From the NCBI GenBank assembly GCA_016218905.1, contig JACRCS010000778.1, forward strand, positions 1-11,303: 11,303 nucleotides of DNA, written 5' to 3'. Every line of letters begins with the position of its first letter. The first letter of the stretch is position 1. Below the pieces are notes generated by a model. That model had not been told where the DNA came from, did no database searches, and saw nothing but the letters and a program-made list of their open reading frames with translations. Positions 1-8,016 of this stretch are shown one piece after another. The translations under genes were made by a program, and so were the position numbers. This DNA is from Deltaproteobacteria bacterium (GTDB lineage Bacteria; Desulfobacterota_C; Deferrisomatia; Deferrisomatales; JACRMM01).

Positions 1-1
1 C

Positions 2-58
2 ATCGAGGCCGTCGACCACGCCGCCGAGCTTCTGGCCAAGGAGGGCTCCAATGGCTGA
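2..58 (+). CDS. C-terminal end of a probable 2Fe-2S subunit of the molybdenum hydroxylase (partial)
   Basis: An open frame enters from the left edge and ends at TGA 56-58, giving the C-terminal residues IEAVDHAAELLAKEGSNG. It overlaps the start of the next gene by 8 bases. Small 2Fe-2S subunits of the xanthine dehydrogenase family usually end just after the CRCTGY cluster motif with a short helix of the form I-V-x-A-V-x-x-A-A, and this tail fits that pattern. Small subunit before large subunit is a common gene order (for example coxMSL). The cluster motifs themselves lie outside the window, so the identification is inferred from the tail and the context. A FAD subunit tail is the main alternative. 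Confidence 0.55.
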   Translation: MEAVDHAAELLAKEGSNG

Positions 59-2360
59 CCGCAAGTTCTCCGTCGTCGGGACGAGCGTCATCCGCAAGGA
101 CGGCCCCGCCAAGGTCAAGGGCGAGATCCAGTACGCGGACGACCTCCAGCTCCCCCTGATGCTCCACGGGCGGATCAAGCGGAGCGAGTACGGCCACGCG
201 AAGCTCCTCTCCATCGACACCTCCAAGGCTGAGGCGCTTGCGGGCGTGAAGGCCGTGATCGTGGGCGCCGAGGCGCCGATCAAGTACGGGATCGTCCCCC
301 AGATGCCCACCGAGACGGCGCTCGCGATCGGGAAGGTGCGCTTCCACGGGGAGCCCGTGGCCGCCGTCGCCGCCATCAGTCCGGAGATCGCCGAGAAGGC
401 CCTCGACCTGATCGAGGTCGAATACGAGCCGCTGCCGGTCTACACCACGCCGGCCGAGGCGCTCGCCGAGGGCGCCGTGCCGATCCACGAGGGGAACAAG
501 TATGGCAACATCGCCTACGCGGCCGACCAGGAGTTCGGGGACCCGGACAAGGCGTTCGCCGACTCGTTCATCGTCATGGAGAAGACCTTCAAGACGAGCT
601 ACGTGAACCACGCCTTCATGGAGGCCCACTGCGCGGTGGCGACCTTCGACACGAACGGCGAACTGAAGATCTGGTCCTCGACCCAGGTGCCCCATTACCT
701 CCACGCGACGCTGGCGAAGGTCCTCGACATGCCCATGTCGAAGATCCACGTGTCCGTGCCGGCGGTGGGCGGCGGCTTCGGCGGCAAGGGCGAGGCCTCC
801 AACAACGAGCTCATCGCGGCGCTCCTGGCCCGGAAGTCGGGGCGGCCCGTGAAGGTCGGCTACTCCCGGCGGGAGGTCTTCCTCCAGCACCGCGGCCGGC
901 ACCCCATCGAGATGAAGGTGAAGATGGGCGTCGACCGGGAGGGCTACATCCAGGCCATCCAGTATGACGGCACCATGGACGGCGGCGCCTACGGGGCGTG
1001 GGGCATCGTCATCCTCTTCTACACCGCGGCCATGCTCCACATGCCGTACAAGGTGAAGAACGTCCGCTTCAACGCGAAGCGGGTGTACACGAACAAGCCC
1101 ACGTGCGGCCCCATGCGCGGCCTCGGCGGCGTCCAGCCCCGCTTCGCCCTCGAGAGCCTCATGGACATGATCGCCGAGGAGCTCGGCATCAGCCCCTACG
1201 ACCTCAAGCGCAAGAACGCCATCGACCAGCGGCACGAGACCGTGAGCGGGGTCCTCTGCCGCCACAGTGAGTACAAGAAGTGCCTCGACGAGGTCGTGAA
1301 GCGCTCCGGGTTCCTCGAGAAGCACGGGAAGCTCCCCTTCGGCCGGGGCGTCGGCCTCGCCGGGGGGTACTACATCTCGGGTACCGCGTACACGCTGTAC
1401 ATGTCCTATAAGCCCCATTCGACCGCCCTCATCCGCGTGGACACCGAGAGCGGCGTCACCGTCTACTGCGGGGCGACCGACATCGGCCAGGGCTCGAACA
1501 TGGTCCTCGGGATGATGGCGGCGGAGAAGTTCGGGCTCCCCTTCGACCAGATCCACGTAATCAGCGGCGATACCAAGATCGCGCCCTTCGACCTCGGGAG
1601 CTTCGCGAGCCGCGTGACGGTGGCGGCGGGCTCGGCGGTATGCGAGGCAGCGGACCGGATCCTGGAGCGGCTCCTGCCGGTCGCGGCCGTGCACCTCGGG
1701 GTTCGGGCCGAGCAGCTCGCGGTCGGCGGAGGCGAGATCTACTCCAGCTTCGAGGTGGAGAAGCGGATGCCTTTCTGGGACGCCGTGGAGAAGTACATCG
1801 ACGCCCACGGACCGCTGACCGCCACGGGCGACTTCACTCCGCCGCGGCGTACCGCCAAGTTCAAGGGCGGCAACATCGGCCACAGCCCCACGTACGGCTT
1901 CACGGCCCACGTCGCCGAGGTCGAGGTCGATACCGAGACGGGCGAGGTCCGGGTGGTGAAGTACAACGAGGCGGGCGACTGCGGGCAGCCCATCAACCCG
2001 CTGAGCGTCGAGGGCCAGGTGGAGGGCTCCATCGTCATGGCCATGGGCCAGGCGCTCTTCGAGGAGGTGAAGCTCGCCAAGGACGGCCGGCTCCTCAACC
2101 CGAACCTCCACGACTACAAGGTGCCGACCGCCACCGACATCCCGAAGATCGAGACCTACGCCGTCGAGAGCTACGACCCCGACAGCCCCTACGGCGCCAA
2201 GGAGGCCGGCGAAGGCCCCATCCAGCCGGCCATCCCGGCCATCCTGAACGCGATCTACGACGCCATCGGCGTGCGCTTCACGGAGATGCCCGTGACGCCG
2301 GAGAAGGTGCTCGCGGCGCTCGAGGCGAAGCAGTACGCGTCGACGAAGGAGACGACATGA
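51..2360 (+). CDS. Xanthine dehydrogenase-family molybdopterin-binding large subunit, HcrA-like (4-hydroxybenzoyl-CoA reductase type)
   Basis: 769 residues, a full-length catalytic subunit that binds the molybdopterin cofactor and carries out hydroxylation or reductive dehydroxylation, probably in the cytoplasm with 2Fe-2S and FAD partners. The N-terminal hammerhead domain (about 1-130) opens with the usual V-x-G-x-S-V-x-R-x-D-G-x-x-K-V-x-G pattern. Cofactor-loop motifs follow: GGGFGGK at 240-246, CGPMRGLGG at 352-360 (equivalent of the family's RGFG loop), DIGQGSN at 477-483, and GAKEAGEG at 715-722, where E721 occupies the place of the catalytic glutamate. Length and the run of shared motifs resemble the alpha subunit of 4-hydroxybenzoyl-CoA reductase more than CO dehydrogenase, whose AYRCSFR selenocysteine/copper loop is absent. 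The ATG at 51 has AAGGAGGG at 38-45, five bases upstream. The exact substrate is not readable from sequence; another aromatic or heterocyclic hydroxylase is possible. No FAD subunit follows, so it must lie upstream if present. Confidence 0.93.
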   Translation: MADRKFSVVGTSVIRKDGPAKVKGEIQYADDLQLPLMLHGRIKRSEYGHAKLLSIDTSKAEALAGVKAVIVGAEAPIKYGIVPQMPTETALAIGKVRFHGEPVAAVAAISPEIAEKALDLIEVEYEPLPVYTTPAEALAEGAVPIHEGNKYGNIAYAADQEFGDPDKAFADSFIVMEKTFKTSYVNHAFMEAHCAVATFDTNGELKIWSSTQVPHYLHATLAKVLDMPMSKIHVSVPAVGGGFGGKGEASNNELIAALLARKSGRPVKVGYSRREVFLQHRGRHPIEMKVKMGVDREGYIQAIQYDGTMDGGAYGAWGIVILFYTAAMLHMPYKVKNVRFNAKRVYTNKPTCGPMRGLGGVQPRFALESLMDMIAEELGISPYDLKRKNAIDQRHETVSGVLCRHSEYKKCLDEVVKRSGFLEKHGKLPFGRGVGLAGGYYISGTAYTLYMSYKPHSTALIRVDTESGVTVYCGATDIGQGSNMVLGMMAAEKFGLPFDQIHVISGDTKIAPFDLGSFASRVTVAAGSAVCEAADRILERLLPVAAVHLGVRAEQLAVGGGEIYSSFEVEKRMPFWDAVEKYIDAHGPLTATGDFTPPRRTAKFKGGNIGHSPTYGFTAHVAEVEVDTETGEVRVVKYNEAGDCGQPINPLSVEGQVEGSIVMAMGQALFEEVKLAKDGRLLNPNLHDYKVPTATDIPKIETYAVESYDPDSPYGAKEAGEGPIQPAIPAILNAIYDAIGVRFTEMPVTPEKVLAALEAKQYASTKETT

Positions 2361-2764
2361 ACGAGAACGTCCGGCAGCTCGTGAACGATCCCAAGCGCAT
2401 CGGCGTGCTCGCCACGAACGACCGCCAGGGGAACCCCAACGTCGCCGTCTTCGGCTCCCCCCACATGCCCGACGACCTGACGCTCGTCATGGGGCTGGGG
2501 GACACGCGGACCGCCCAGAACCTGCTCGAGACCGGTCGGGCGGCCTTCCTGAGCGTCCTCCCGGGCGAAACCGGGATCGACTCGAAGGGGACGCGAATCT
2601 ATCTGAAGGTCCGCGCCATGGAAAAGGAAGGCCCCAATCTCGAGGCGATCCGGGAGAAGATCCGCCAGCGAGGGGGCGACCGCGCGGCGGCGAGAATCCA
2701 ATACGCGGTCTTCTTTGACATCGAGGCGAGCCGACCGCTGATCGACTGGACGCCCAACAAGTAA
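2357..2764 (+). CDS. Pyridoxamine 5'-phosphate oxidase-like FMN-binding split-barrel protein
   Basis: 135 residues, the usual size for single-domain members of this fold. The start ATG (2357-2359) overlaps the stop of the molybdenum subunit as ATGA, with AAGGAG at 2346-2351 five bases before it, so translation is probably coupled. The sequence follows the family outline: an N-terminal helix, the strand I-G-V-L-A-T (15-20), a second strand P-N-V-A-V-F (27-32), the D-T-R-T-A-Q-N-L-L-E-T segment (49-59) matching the helix after the flavin phosphate site, a strand A-A-F-L-S-V (62-67), and a C-terminal strand-helix unit ending in WTPNK. Family members bind FMN or F420 or simply act as redox or ligand-binding proteins, so the reaction is unknown. 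Its place in the operon suggests a role linked to the molybdenum enzyme, for instance electron transfer or substrate handling, but that is inference. Confidence 0.82.
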   Translation: MNENVRQLVNDPKRIGVLATNDRQGNPNVAVFGSPHMPDDLTLVMGLGDTRTAQNLLETGRAAFLSVLPGETGIDSKGTRIYLKVRAMEKEGPNLEAIREKIRQRGGDRAAARIQYAVFFDIEASRPLIDWTPNK

Positions 2765-2797
2765 CCTTCCCCCTTTCGGTCTTCGCACCGTCTTTTC

Positions 2798-2833
2798 GGC
2801 CTCCCGGGGTTGCCCGGGGGGCCGCTTTGTTTC
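2798..2833 (+). terminator. Probable intrinsic terminator of the molybdenum-enzyme operon
   Basis: An 11-base arm at 2798-2808 pairs with 2813-2823 (one G-U pair, otherwise perfect) around a 4-base GTTG loop. GC followed by TTTGTTT comes directly after. It lies 33 bases downstream of the last stop codon of the operon. The T tract is short and interrupted, so termination may be only partial. Confidence 0.65.
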
Positions 2834-2976
2834 GGCTCGGCCTCTCGGCCCTCCTTGACCCGCGCTGAAGCTCTCGGGGACGGGGGTCCCTGTCATCGAA
2901 CCATTTTCACTTGGTGATCCGGTCCGGGGGGTGCCCATTGCCGCGGCTCATGCAGCGTCTGATGACAGTAATGTCC

Positions 2977-2994
2977 CCTCCTCCTCCTCCTCCT
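2977..2994. repeat. (CCT)6 trinucleotide run
   Basis: Six perfect CCT units lie just beyond the 3' end of the minus-strand DUF2834-like gene. Read on the minus strand they give repeated AGG, resembling a string of Shine-Dalgarno sites, but no convincing minus-strand gene starts after them. Apart from the terminator and this run, the 2834-3001 spacer shows nothing I can name. Confidence 0.8.
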
Positions 2995-3001
2995 AAAGAG
3001 C

Positions 3002-3337
3002 TCAGGTGGCGTCGCCCTCTTCAGGTCGGAAGGCGAGGTAGAGGAGGAGCGCCGGGCTGCCGAGGAGCAGGACCGCCGCCACCCATAACCCGCGCCTGCC
3101 TGCCGGCACGCGCCGCCTGCGGCCGTCGGCCCAGACCCAGACACTGGCGAGCAGCAGCAGGACGAGGAGGTCGTTGACGAAGAGGACGACCATCCAGTCC
3201 GACCGGACCGCCTCGAGGAAGTGGAGAACCGCGGCCCGGACGCCGCCGCCTTGGGCGAGCCAGAGGAACCCTCCCACGCCGAACCAGGTGAGAAGGAGCA
3301 GCCCCGCGAGACCGAGAGTCCTGCGCTCCGCGCTCAT
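3002..3337 (-). CDS. Small integral membrane protein, DUF2834-like
   Basis: 111 residues with three hydrophobic segments: about 9-29 (GLAGLLLLTWFGVGGFLWLA), 47-66 (VVLFVNDLLVLLLLASVWVW) and 83-103 (GLWVAAVLLLGSPALLLYLA). The layout is a first span, an amphipathic stretch, then D-L-L in the second span, a basic loop after it (D-G-R-R-R-R), a tryptophan at the head of the third span, and G-S-P-A-L-L-L-Y-L near the end. This matches the DUF2834 pattern as I know it (S-x-x-x-x-D-L, x-x-E-x-R-R, L-L-V-G-x-S-x-x-x-P-L-F-L-Y). Function is unknown for the family. The open frame runs further upstream, but the ATG at 3335-3337 has AGGAA seven bases before it and begins the hydrophobic protein, while the extra N-terminus is low-complexity. 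It lies 28 bases after the 43-residue gene and is probably co-transcribed with it. Confidence 0.72.
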   Translation of the reverse strand: MSAERRTLGLAGLLLLTWFGVGGFLWLAQGGGVRAAVLHFLEAVRSDWMVVLFVNDLLVLLLLASVWVWADGRRRRVPAGRRGLWVAAVLLLGSPALLLYLAFRPEEGDAT

Positions 3338-3365
3338 CCCGCGGTTCCTGACGCGGGCGGAATCC

Positions 3366-3497
3366 TCACGTGTGCTCGCCCGACCTCCGGAAGCCCAGTT
3401 CTTCGCGAGGTCTGGGCGGGCGGCTTCGCTGTCGTTTTCGGAAGTAGGCGAAGAGCCCTGCCGAGGCGAGCAGAGCCAGGGTTCTCTTGATTCGCAT
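3366..3497 (-). CDS. Hypothetical 43-residue single-span membrane protein
   Basis: The frame starts at ATG 3495-3497, preceded on the minus strand by AGGGAAGGA, and ends at 3366. The protein has a basic N-terminus (MRIKR), one short hydrophobic stretch (T6-F19, LALLASAGLFAYF) and a strongly basic tail rich in R and P. This is the profile of a small membrane-anchored protein with a cytoplasmic tail. It lies 28 bases upstream of the DUF2834-like gene on the same strand, suggesting a two-gene unit. I do not recognise a family. The frame stays open upstream, but that part is low-complexity and lacks a ribosome site. Because the gene is so short, it could be a chance frame. Confidence 0.45.
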   Translation of the reverse strand: MRIKRTLALLASAGLFAYFRKRQRSRPPRPREELGFRRSGEHT

Positions 3498-3543
3498 GGT
3501 CCTTCCCTCTCTTGGCTGGAGTCGTCGAGAGCAGTCATGTCGA

Positions 3544-3572
3544 AACGTAGAGACCCCCGGGAGGGGAGACAA
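3544..3572 (-). promoter_or_regulatory. Weak candidate sigma-70-type promoter for the two small membrane genes
   Basis: On the minus strand TTGTCT (3572-3567) and TACGTT (3549-3544) are separated by exactly 17 bases and would start a transcript about 40 bases before the ATG at 3497. Each hexamer matches consensus at only about half its positions, and the spacer is GC-rich with a short CCCCTCCCGGGGG near-palindrome. The spacing supports the call; the hexamers are poor. Confidence 0.2.
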
Positions 3573-3656
3573 GGCCGGAAGATTGACGGATCGAGCCCGA
3601 AACGCGTACGCTTTTGCGCACGTTAAGGAGGGTACGCGATTGGACGAGGTGGCCGA

Positions 3657-3864
3657 GCGGCGGCGGGTCTGAGAACTAAGGCATAAAGGCTGCTGGACCT
3701 CCTCCGGCAACATCCCTACAGTAAGCCGCCTCCATACGAAAAAGCTCGTTGGCGACCTGGCCGGCGCTTACTTGCGCCGTATCAAGATCCAGCACAGGCT
3801 CGTCTATCAGATTCCGGACATTCGTACAGTGAAGGTCCTCAGGATGTGGACGCACTATAAGTAG
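3657..3864 (+). pseudogene. Degraded RelE/Txe-YoeB-type mRNA interferase toxin gene
   Basis: Two adjoining frames together read as the C-terminal three quarters of a Txe/YoeB-type toxin: AAAGLRTKA, a TAA stop (3684-3686), RLLDLLRQHPYSKPPPYEK, a frame change, then LVGDLAGAYLRRIKIQHR and LVYQIPDIRTVKVLRMWTHYK ending at TAG 3862-3864. The family pattern is P-P-P-Y-E-K-L-x-G-D-L-x-G-A-Y-S-R-R-I-N-x-Q-H-R-L-V-Y, with a final W-T-H-Y. The frames join if one base is removed from the five-A run at 3739-3743. The residues corresponding to the YoeB catalytic set (E in PYEK, R in HRLVY, H and Y in WTHY) are all still present. The first 20 or so codons are missing or unrecognisable, and no antitoxin is visible upstream. 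The stretch is visibly less GC-rich than its surroundings, consistent with acquisition by transfer. A sequencing error could explain the A-run insertion but not also the stop. Confidence 0.85.
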
Positions 3865-3889
3865 ATGACTCCGACCAACAGGATTTCCG

Positions 3890-4519
3890 ATGAGGACGCT
3901 TCCCCATCTCTTCGAGAACAACCGGCAGTGGGCCCGGCGGATGTGCGAGGCCGATCCCGACTTCTTCTCGAGGCTGGCCGTCCAGCAGGCCCCCCAGTAC
4001 CTGTGGATCGGCTGCTCCGACAGCCGGGTTCCGGCCAACGAGATCGTGGGACTGCTCCCCGGAGAGCTCTTCGTTCATCGGAACATCGCAAATCTGGTAA
4101 TTCACACGGACATGAACTGCCTGTCCGTATTGCAGTACGCGATCGACATTCTCCGGATCGGCCATGTCATCGTCTGCGGGCATTACGGCTGCGGGGGCGT
4201 GAAGGCCGCCCTGGAGAGCCACCCGCACGGGCTCGTCGACAACTGGCTCCGGCACGTCCGAGACATCTATCAGCGGAGGCGCGAGGAGTTCGCCGGAATC
4301 GGGGACGAGTCCGAAAGGCTGCGCAGGTTGTGCGAATGGAACGTGGTCGAGCAGGTGGTCAACGTGGGCAGCACGACCATCGTCCAGGGAGCCTGGGACC
4401 GCGGCCAGCCGATCGTGGTTCACGGATGGGTATACGATGTCGCGGACGGGCTCTTGAAAGACCTGAACGTATCCATCCGCTCGCGTTCGGAGTGGGAGTG
4501 CCTGCAGGCGAGCGGGTGA
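3890..4519 (+). CDS. can: Beta-class carbonic anhydrase
   Basis: 209 residues, close to the usual length of bacterial beta-carbonic anhydrases of the Can/YadF type, zinc enzymes that interconvert CO2 and bicarbonate in the cytoplasm. The zinc ligands are in place: C42 and D44 in GCSDSRVPANE (41-51), H98 and C101 in CGHYGCGGV (96-104). D44 and R46 form the conserved Asp-Arg pair. F-V-H-R-N-I-A-N (61-68) and the C-terminal segment around V-H-G-W-V-Y (near 180) also match the family. The ATG at 3890 has AGGA at 3880-3883 six bases upstream. The gene begins 25 bases after the toxin relic. A TATAAG hexamer at 3856-3861, inside the last toxin codons, could be its -10 box, but no matching -35 is seen. 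It converges with the metallopeptidase gene, with only 14 bases between stop codons. Confidence 0.95.
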   Translation: MRTLPHLFENNRQWARRMCEADPDFFSRLAVQQAPQYLWIGCSDSRVPANEIVGLLPGELFVHRNIANLVIHTDMNCLSVLQYAIDILRIGHVIVCGHYGCGGVKAALESHPHGLVDNWLRHVRDIYQRRREEFAGIGDESERLRRLCEWNVVEQVVNVGSTTIVQGAWDRGQPIVVHGWVYDVADGLLKDLNVSIRSRSEWECLQASG

Positions 4520-4533
4520 CCCGAGGAACGCCC

Positions 4534-6060
4534 TCACCCCGGAGCGCCCGCCCAGGCTCGCCAGTTGCGCTCGAGTTGGTCCGAGGAGAGCTGGAAGTGC
4601 TGACCGACCGCGGCCGCGAAGTCCGCTCCGGAGGCGAGCGCCTTCAGCAGCTTCGGCATCCGCCAGAAGCCGTAGGTCTCCGCGAGGTACGCCACGACGC
4701 TGTGCGCCTCGTCGTACGCCTGGGCGGCAGCGCCGGCCGACGCGCTCCGGAACCTCCCGTCGAGCGACTTCCAGGGAACGAGCCGTCCCTCGCCGGCGAG
4801 CTGCCGAACGGCCCCGAGGGCATCCCTGCCCGAGAAGCGTGCCGATTGAAACTCGGCGAGCCCCTCGTTCAGCCAAAGGGGACACCGGCCGCCCCCGAGG
4901 TCGTGGACCACGGCATGGGTGTACTCGTGCCAGATGATGGCCTGCACGTGGCGGATGTCGGCGCTGCTGTCCGGGACGGGAATCCGGATCTTTCCGTCGT
5001 AGAGTCCGGCCGACCACTCCGGCGCCCCGGCCGCCACCCGCCGGTACGTCTCCATCGTGTAGACGAGGACCACGATGCGCCGCTCGGGCCAGTAGTCGAA
5101 GACCTGTCCGACGGCTCGCTTCGCCTCCCGCAGGCTCTCGGCCACGTCGAAACCGAGGGCTGAGCTCACCGCCTCCTCGTAGCGCACGATGAAGTCGTAG
5201 CCGTGGGCGGACTTCATCCCGACCTCGGCCGTGTACTCCCGCCCGAGGCGTTCCAGCCGCTCCCTCAGCCCCTCGAGCCCCGGCTGGAGGCCCTTTGCCT
5301 TGAGCCAAGCGCGCCTCGCCTCGTCGAGCCGCTGGTTCTCGTACTCGACGTCGCCGAGAACCAGGAAGGCCTCCGCGCACTCGGGGTCGACCTCGGCGGC
5401 CCGGTCGATCCGTCTCTTCACCTCCTCGCCGTGGGAGCTCGCCGCGCCCTCCCGCGCCCGATTGCGGTCGTCGACAGCCCAGGCGAGCAGGATCCGGCTC
5501 AGGCTCTTCCGGTACCGGGGCTCACCCGGAACGAGCCGCACGGCGCTCTCGACGTTTGCCGCCGCCGGCTCCCAGCGGCTCCGCTGGGCGAAGGCGATCC
5601 CGTAGCCGTGGTGCGCTTCCGCGAGCCGGCTCCGGAGCCCTTCGTCTGCGGGCGACTTCCGGCGCTCGGTCGCGAGCCCTTGGATGAGGGCGGGCCAATC
5701 CTCGGAGCCGTTCGGAACCTCGGCCGCGGCGAGGGAGATCTGTCCGAGCGGCGCCCCCGCGGCGGACGCCGCTTCCCGGCCGCCGGAGGCGGGCAGGACT
5801 TGGTCTCCCGGCGCACGGGCCTGAATCCCGGCGATCCGTTCCGCCGGTGGGCCCGGCGGTTCGGCAGGAACCTTGAGCGGCACCCAGCATCTCGCCAGGC
5901 AGGCGAGTAGGATCAGGGCGACCGCCGCCAGGGCGAGCCGGCGCCACCCCGGGCGTCTCCCGGCGCCGTGCCGAGTTGGAGCCGCGGTGCGGCCGACGCC
6001 GTGCCGAGTTGGAGCCGCGGTGCGGCCGACGCCGCCGTTCTTCCGGTGCTGTTCGTTCAT
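4534..6060 (-). CDS. Membrane-anchored TPR protein with HEYTH (peptidase MA-like) metallopeptidase domain
   Basis: 508 residues. The N-terminus is basic and contains a duplicated 11-residue unit (VGRTAAPTRHG at 11-21 and 22-32), followed by a hydrophobic anchor at about 41-58. That anchor ends in L-L-A-C, a loose lipobox, so it may be a lipoprotein or an uncleaved signal anchor; either way most of the chain should be outside the cytoplasmic membrane. Residues about 140-275 form helical TPR-like repeats (for example A-E-A-F-L-V-L-G-D-V-E-Y-E-N-Q-R-L-D-E-A-R-R-A-W). Residues about 285-506 match the peptidase MA-like group: H378-E379-Y380-T381-H382 plus E399 in W-L-N-E-G-L-A-E, the gluzincin zinc site. 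Substrate unknown; a role in envelope protein turnover is a guess. The start is the only ATG before residue 282; AGGA abuts it too closely for an ideal site, so a non-ATG start further in is possible. The helicase lies 104 bases upstream on the same strand. Confidence 0.85.
   Translation of the reverse strand: MNEQHRKNGGVGRTAAPTRHGVGRTAAPTRHGAGRRPGWRRLALAAVALILLACLARCWVPLKVPAEPPGPPAERIAGIQARAPGDQVLPASGGREAASAAGAPLGQISLAAAEVPNGSEDWPALIQGLATERRKSPADEGLRSRLAEAHHGYGIAFAQRSRWEPAAANVESAVRLVPGEPRYRKSLSRILLAWAVDDRNRAREGAASSHGEEVKRRIDRAAEVDPECAEAFLVLGDVEYENQRLDEARRAWLKAKGLQPGLEGLRERLERLGREYTAEVGMKSAHGYDFIVRYEEAVSSALGFDVAESLREAKRAVGQVFDYWPERRIVVLVYTMETYRRVAAGAPEWSAGLYDGKIRIPVPDSSADIRHVQAIIWHEYTHAVVHDLGGGRCPLWLNEGLAEFQSARFSGRDALGAVRQLAGEGRLVPWKSLDGRFRSASAGAAAQAYDEAHSVVAYLAETYGFWRMPKLLKALASGADFAAAVGQHFQLSSDQLERNWRAWAGAPG
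5964..6034. repeat. Perfect 33-base tandem duplication inside the metallopeptidase gene
   Basis: Bases 5965-5997 and 5998-6030 are identical 33-mers, and the identity runs on for a few bases at each edge (5964-6034 in all). Since 33 is a multiple of three, the reading frame is kept and the N-terminal cytoplasmic tail gains an 11-residue repeat. Lack of any divergence between copies points to a recent duplication or an assembly artefact. Confidence 0.95.
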
Positions 6061-6164
6061 TCCTGGCCCCCCGCGTTGAGGACGGCGCCGACCGTGGACT
6101 TTTCGGCCGTTCGCTCTCCTCTCCTAACCCCGGGGCGGCAGGCGGACCGGAACTCGGCTCGCCG

Positions 6165-7829
<1,665 letters not shown>

Positions 7830-7874
7830 AGCATCCTCCTCCTCGGCCAAGGGGCTTTAGCACTACAACGAGAG

Positions 7875-7983
7875 ATCCGCAGATTTCACAGATTTCACGG
7901 ATTCGGGAAAAGCAATGCATGCGCCTTTCACTGTCGAAACACTCACCTGTAATAATCTGAGGAAATCTGCGCAATCTGTGGAT
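7875..7983. repeat. Two facing nonamer arrays forming a long inverted repeat
   Basis: On the left, 7879-7904 is a run of three 9-base units (CGCAGATTT, CACAGATTT, CACGGATTC). On the right, 7954-7980 is a run of three units in the opposite sense (AATCTGAGG, AAATCTGCG, CAATCTGTG). The 22-base arms 7875-7896 and 7962-7983 are complementary at 19 of 22 positions, separated by 65 bases. The structure fills the gap between the antiporter stop and the helicase start and is much more AT-rich than the genes. Similar CAGATT-type spacer repeats occur in many unrelated bacterial genomes (general knowledge, not searched here). In RNA it could form a large hairpin in the antiporter 3' region or helicase leader. 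Confidence 0.9.
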
Positions 7984-8016
7984 AACGTGCTCTTGATCCG
8001 AAAAATTGTTGTGGTG

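Noticed and set aside
1640..2356. N-terminal extension of the PNPOx-like protein back to 1640
   Set aside because: That part is an out-of-frame reading of the molybdenum subunit; the ATG at 2357 has its own ribosome site and begins the recognisable domain.
2834..3001. Possible minus-strand gene behind the AGG repeat
   Set aside because: The (CCT)6 run mimics ribosome sites, but the frames behind it have no coding character and run into the terminator of the opposite operon.
3640..3672. tRNA-like opening (GGACGAGGTGGCCGAGCGG resembles the acceptor and D-arm of a serine or leucine tRNA)
   Set aside because: No anticodon stem, T-arm or matching acceptor 3' strand follows; the downstream sequence is toxin-like coding DNA.
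3865..5163. Plus-strand frame of 432 codons over the carbonic anhydrase and peptidase region
   Set aside because: Out of frame with the carbonic anhydrase and antisense to the peptidase; no ribosome site and arginine-rich shadow composition.
7830..7850. Helicase start at TTG 7850
   Set aside because: It adds seven residues encoded by the GAGGAGG ribosome-site tract itself; the ATG at 7829 is better placed.
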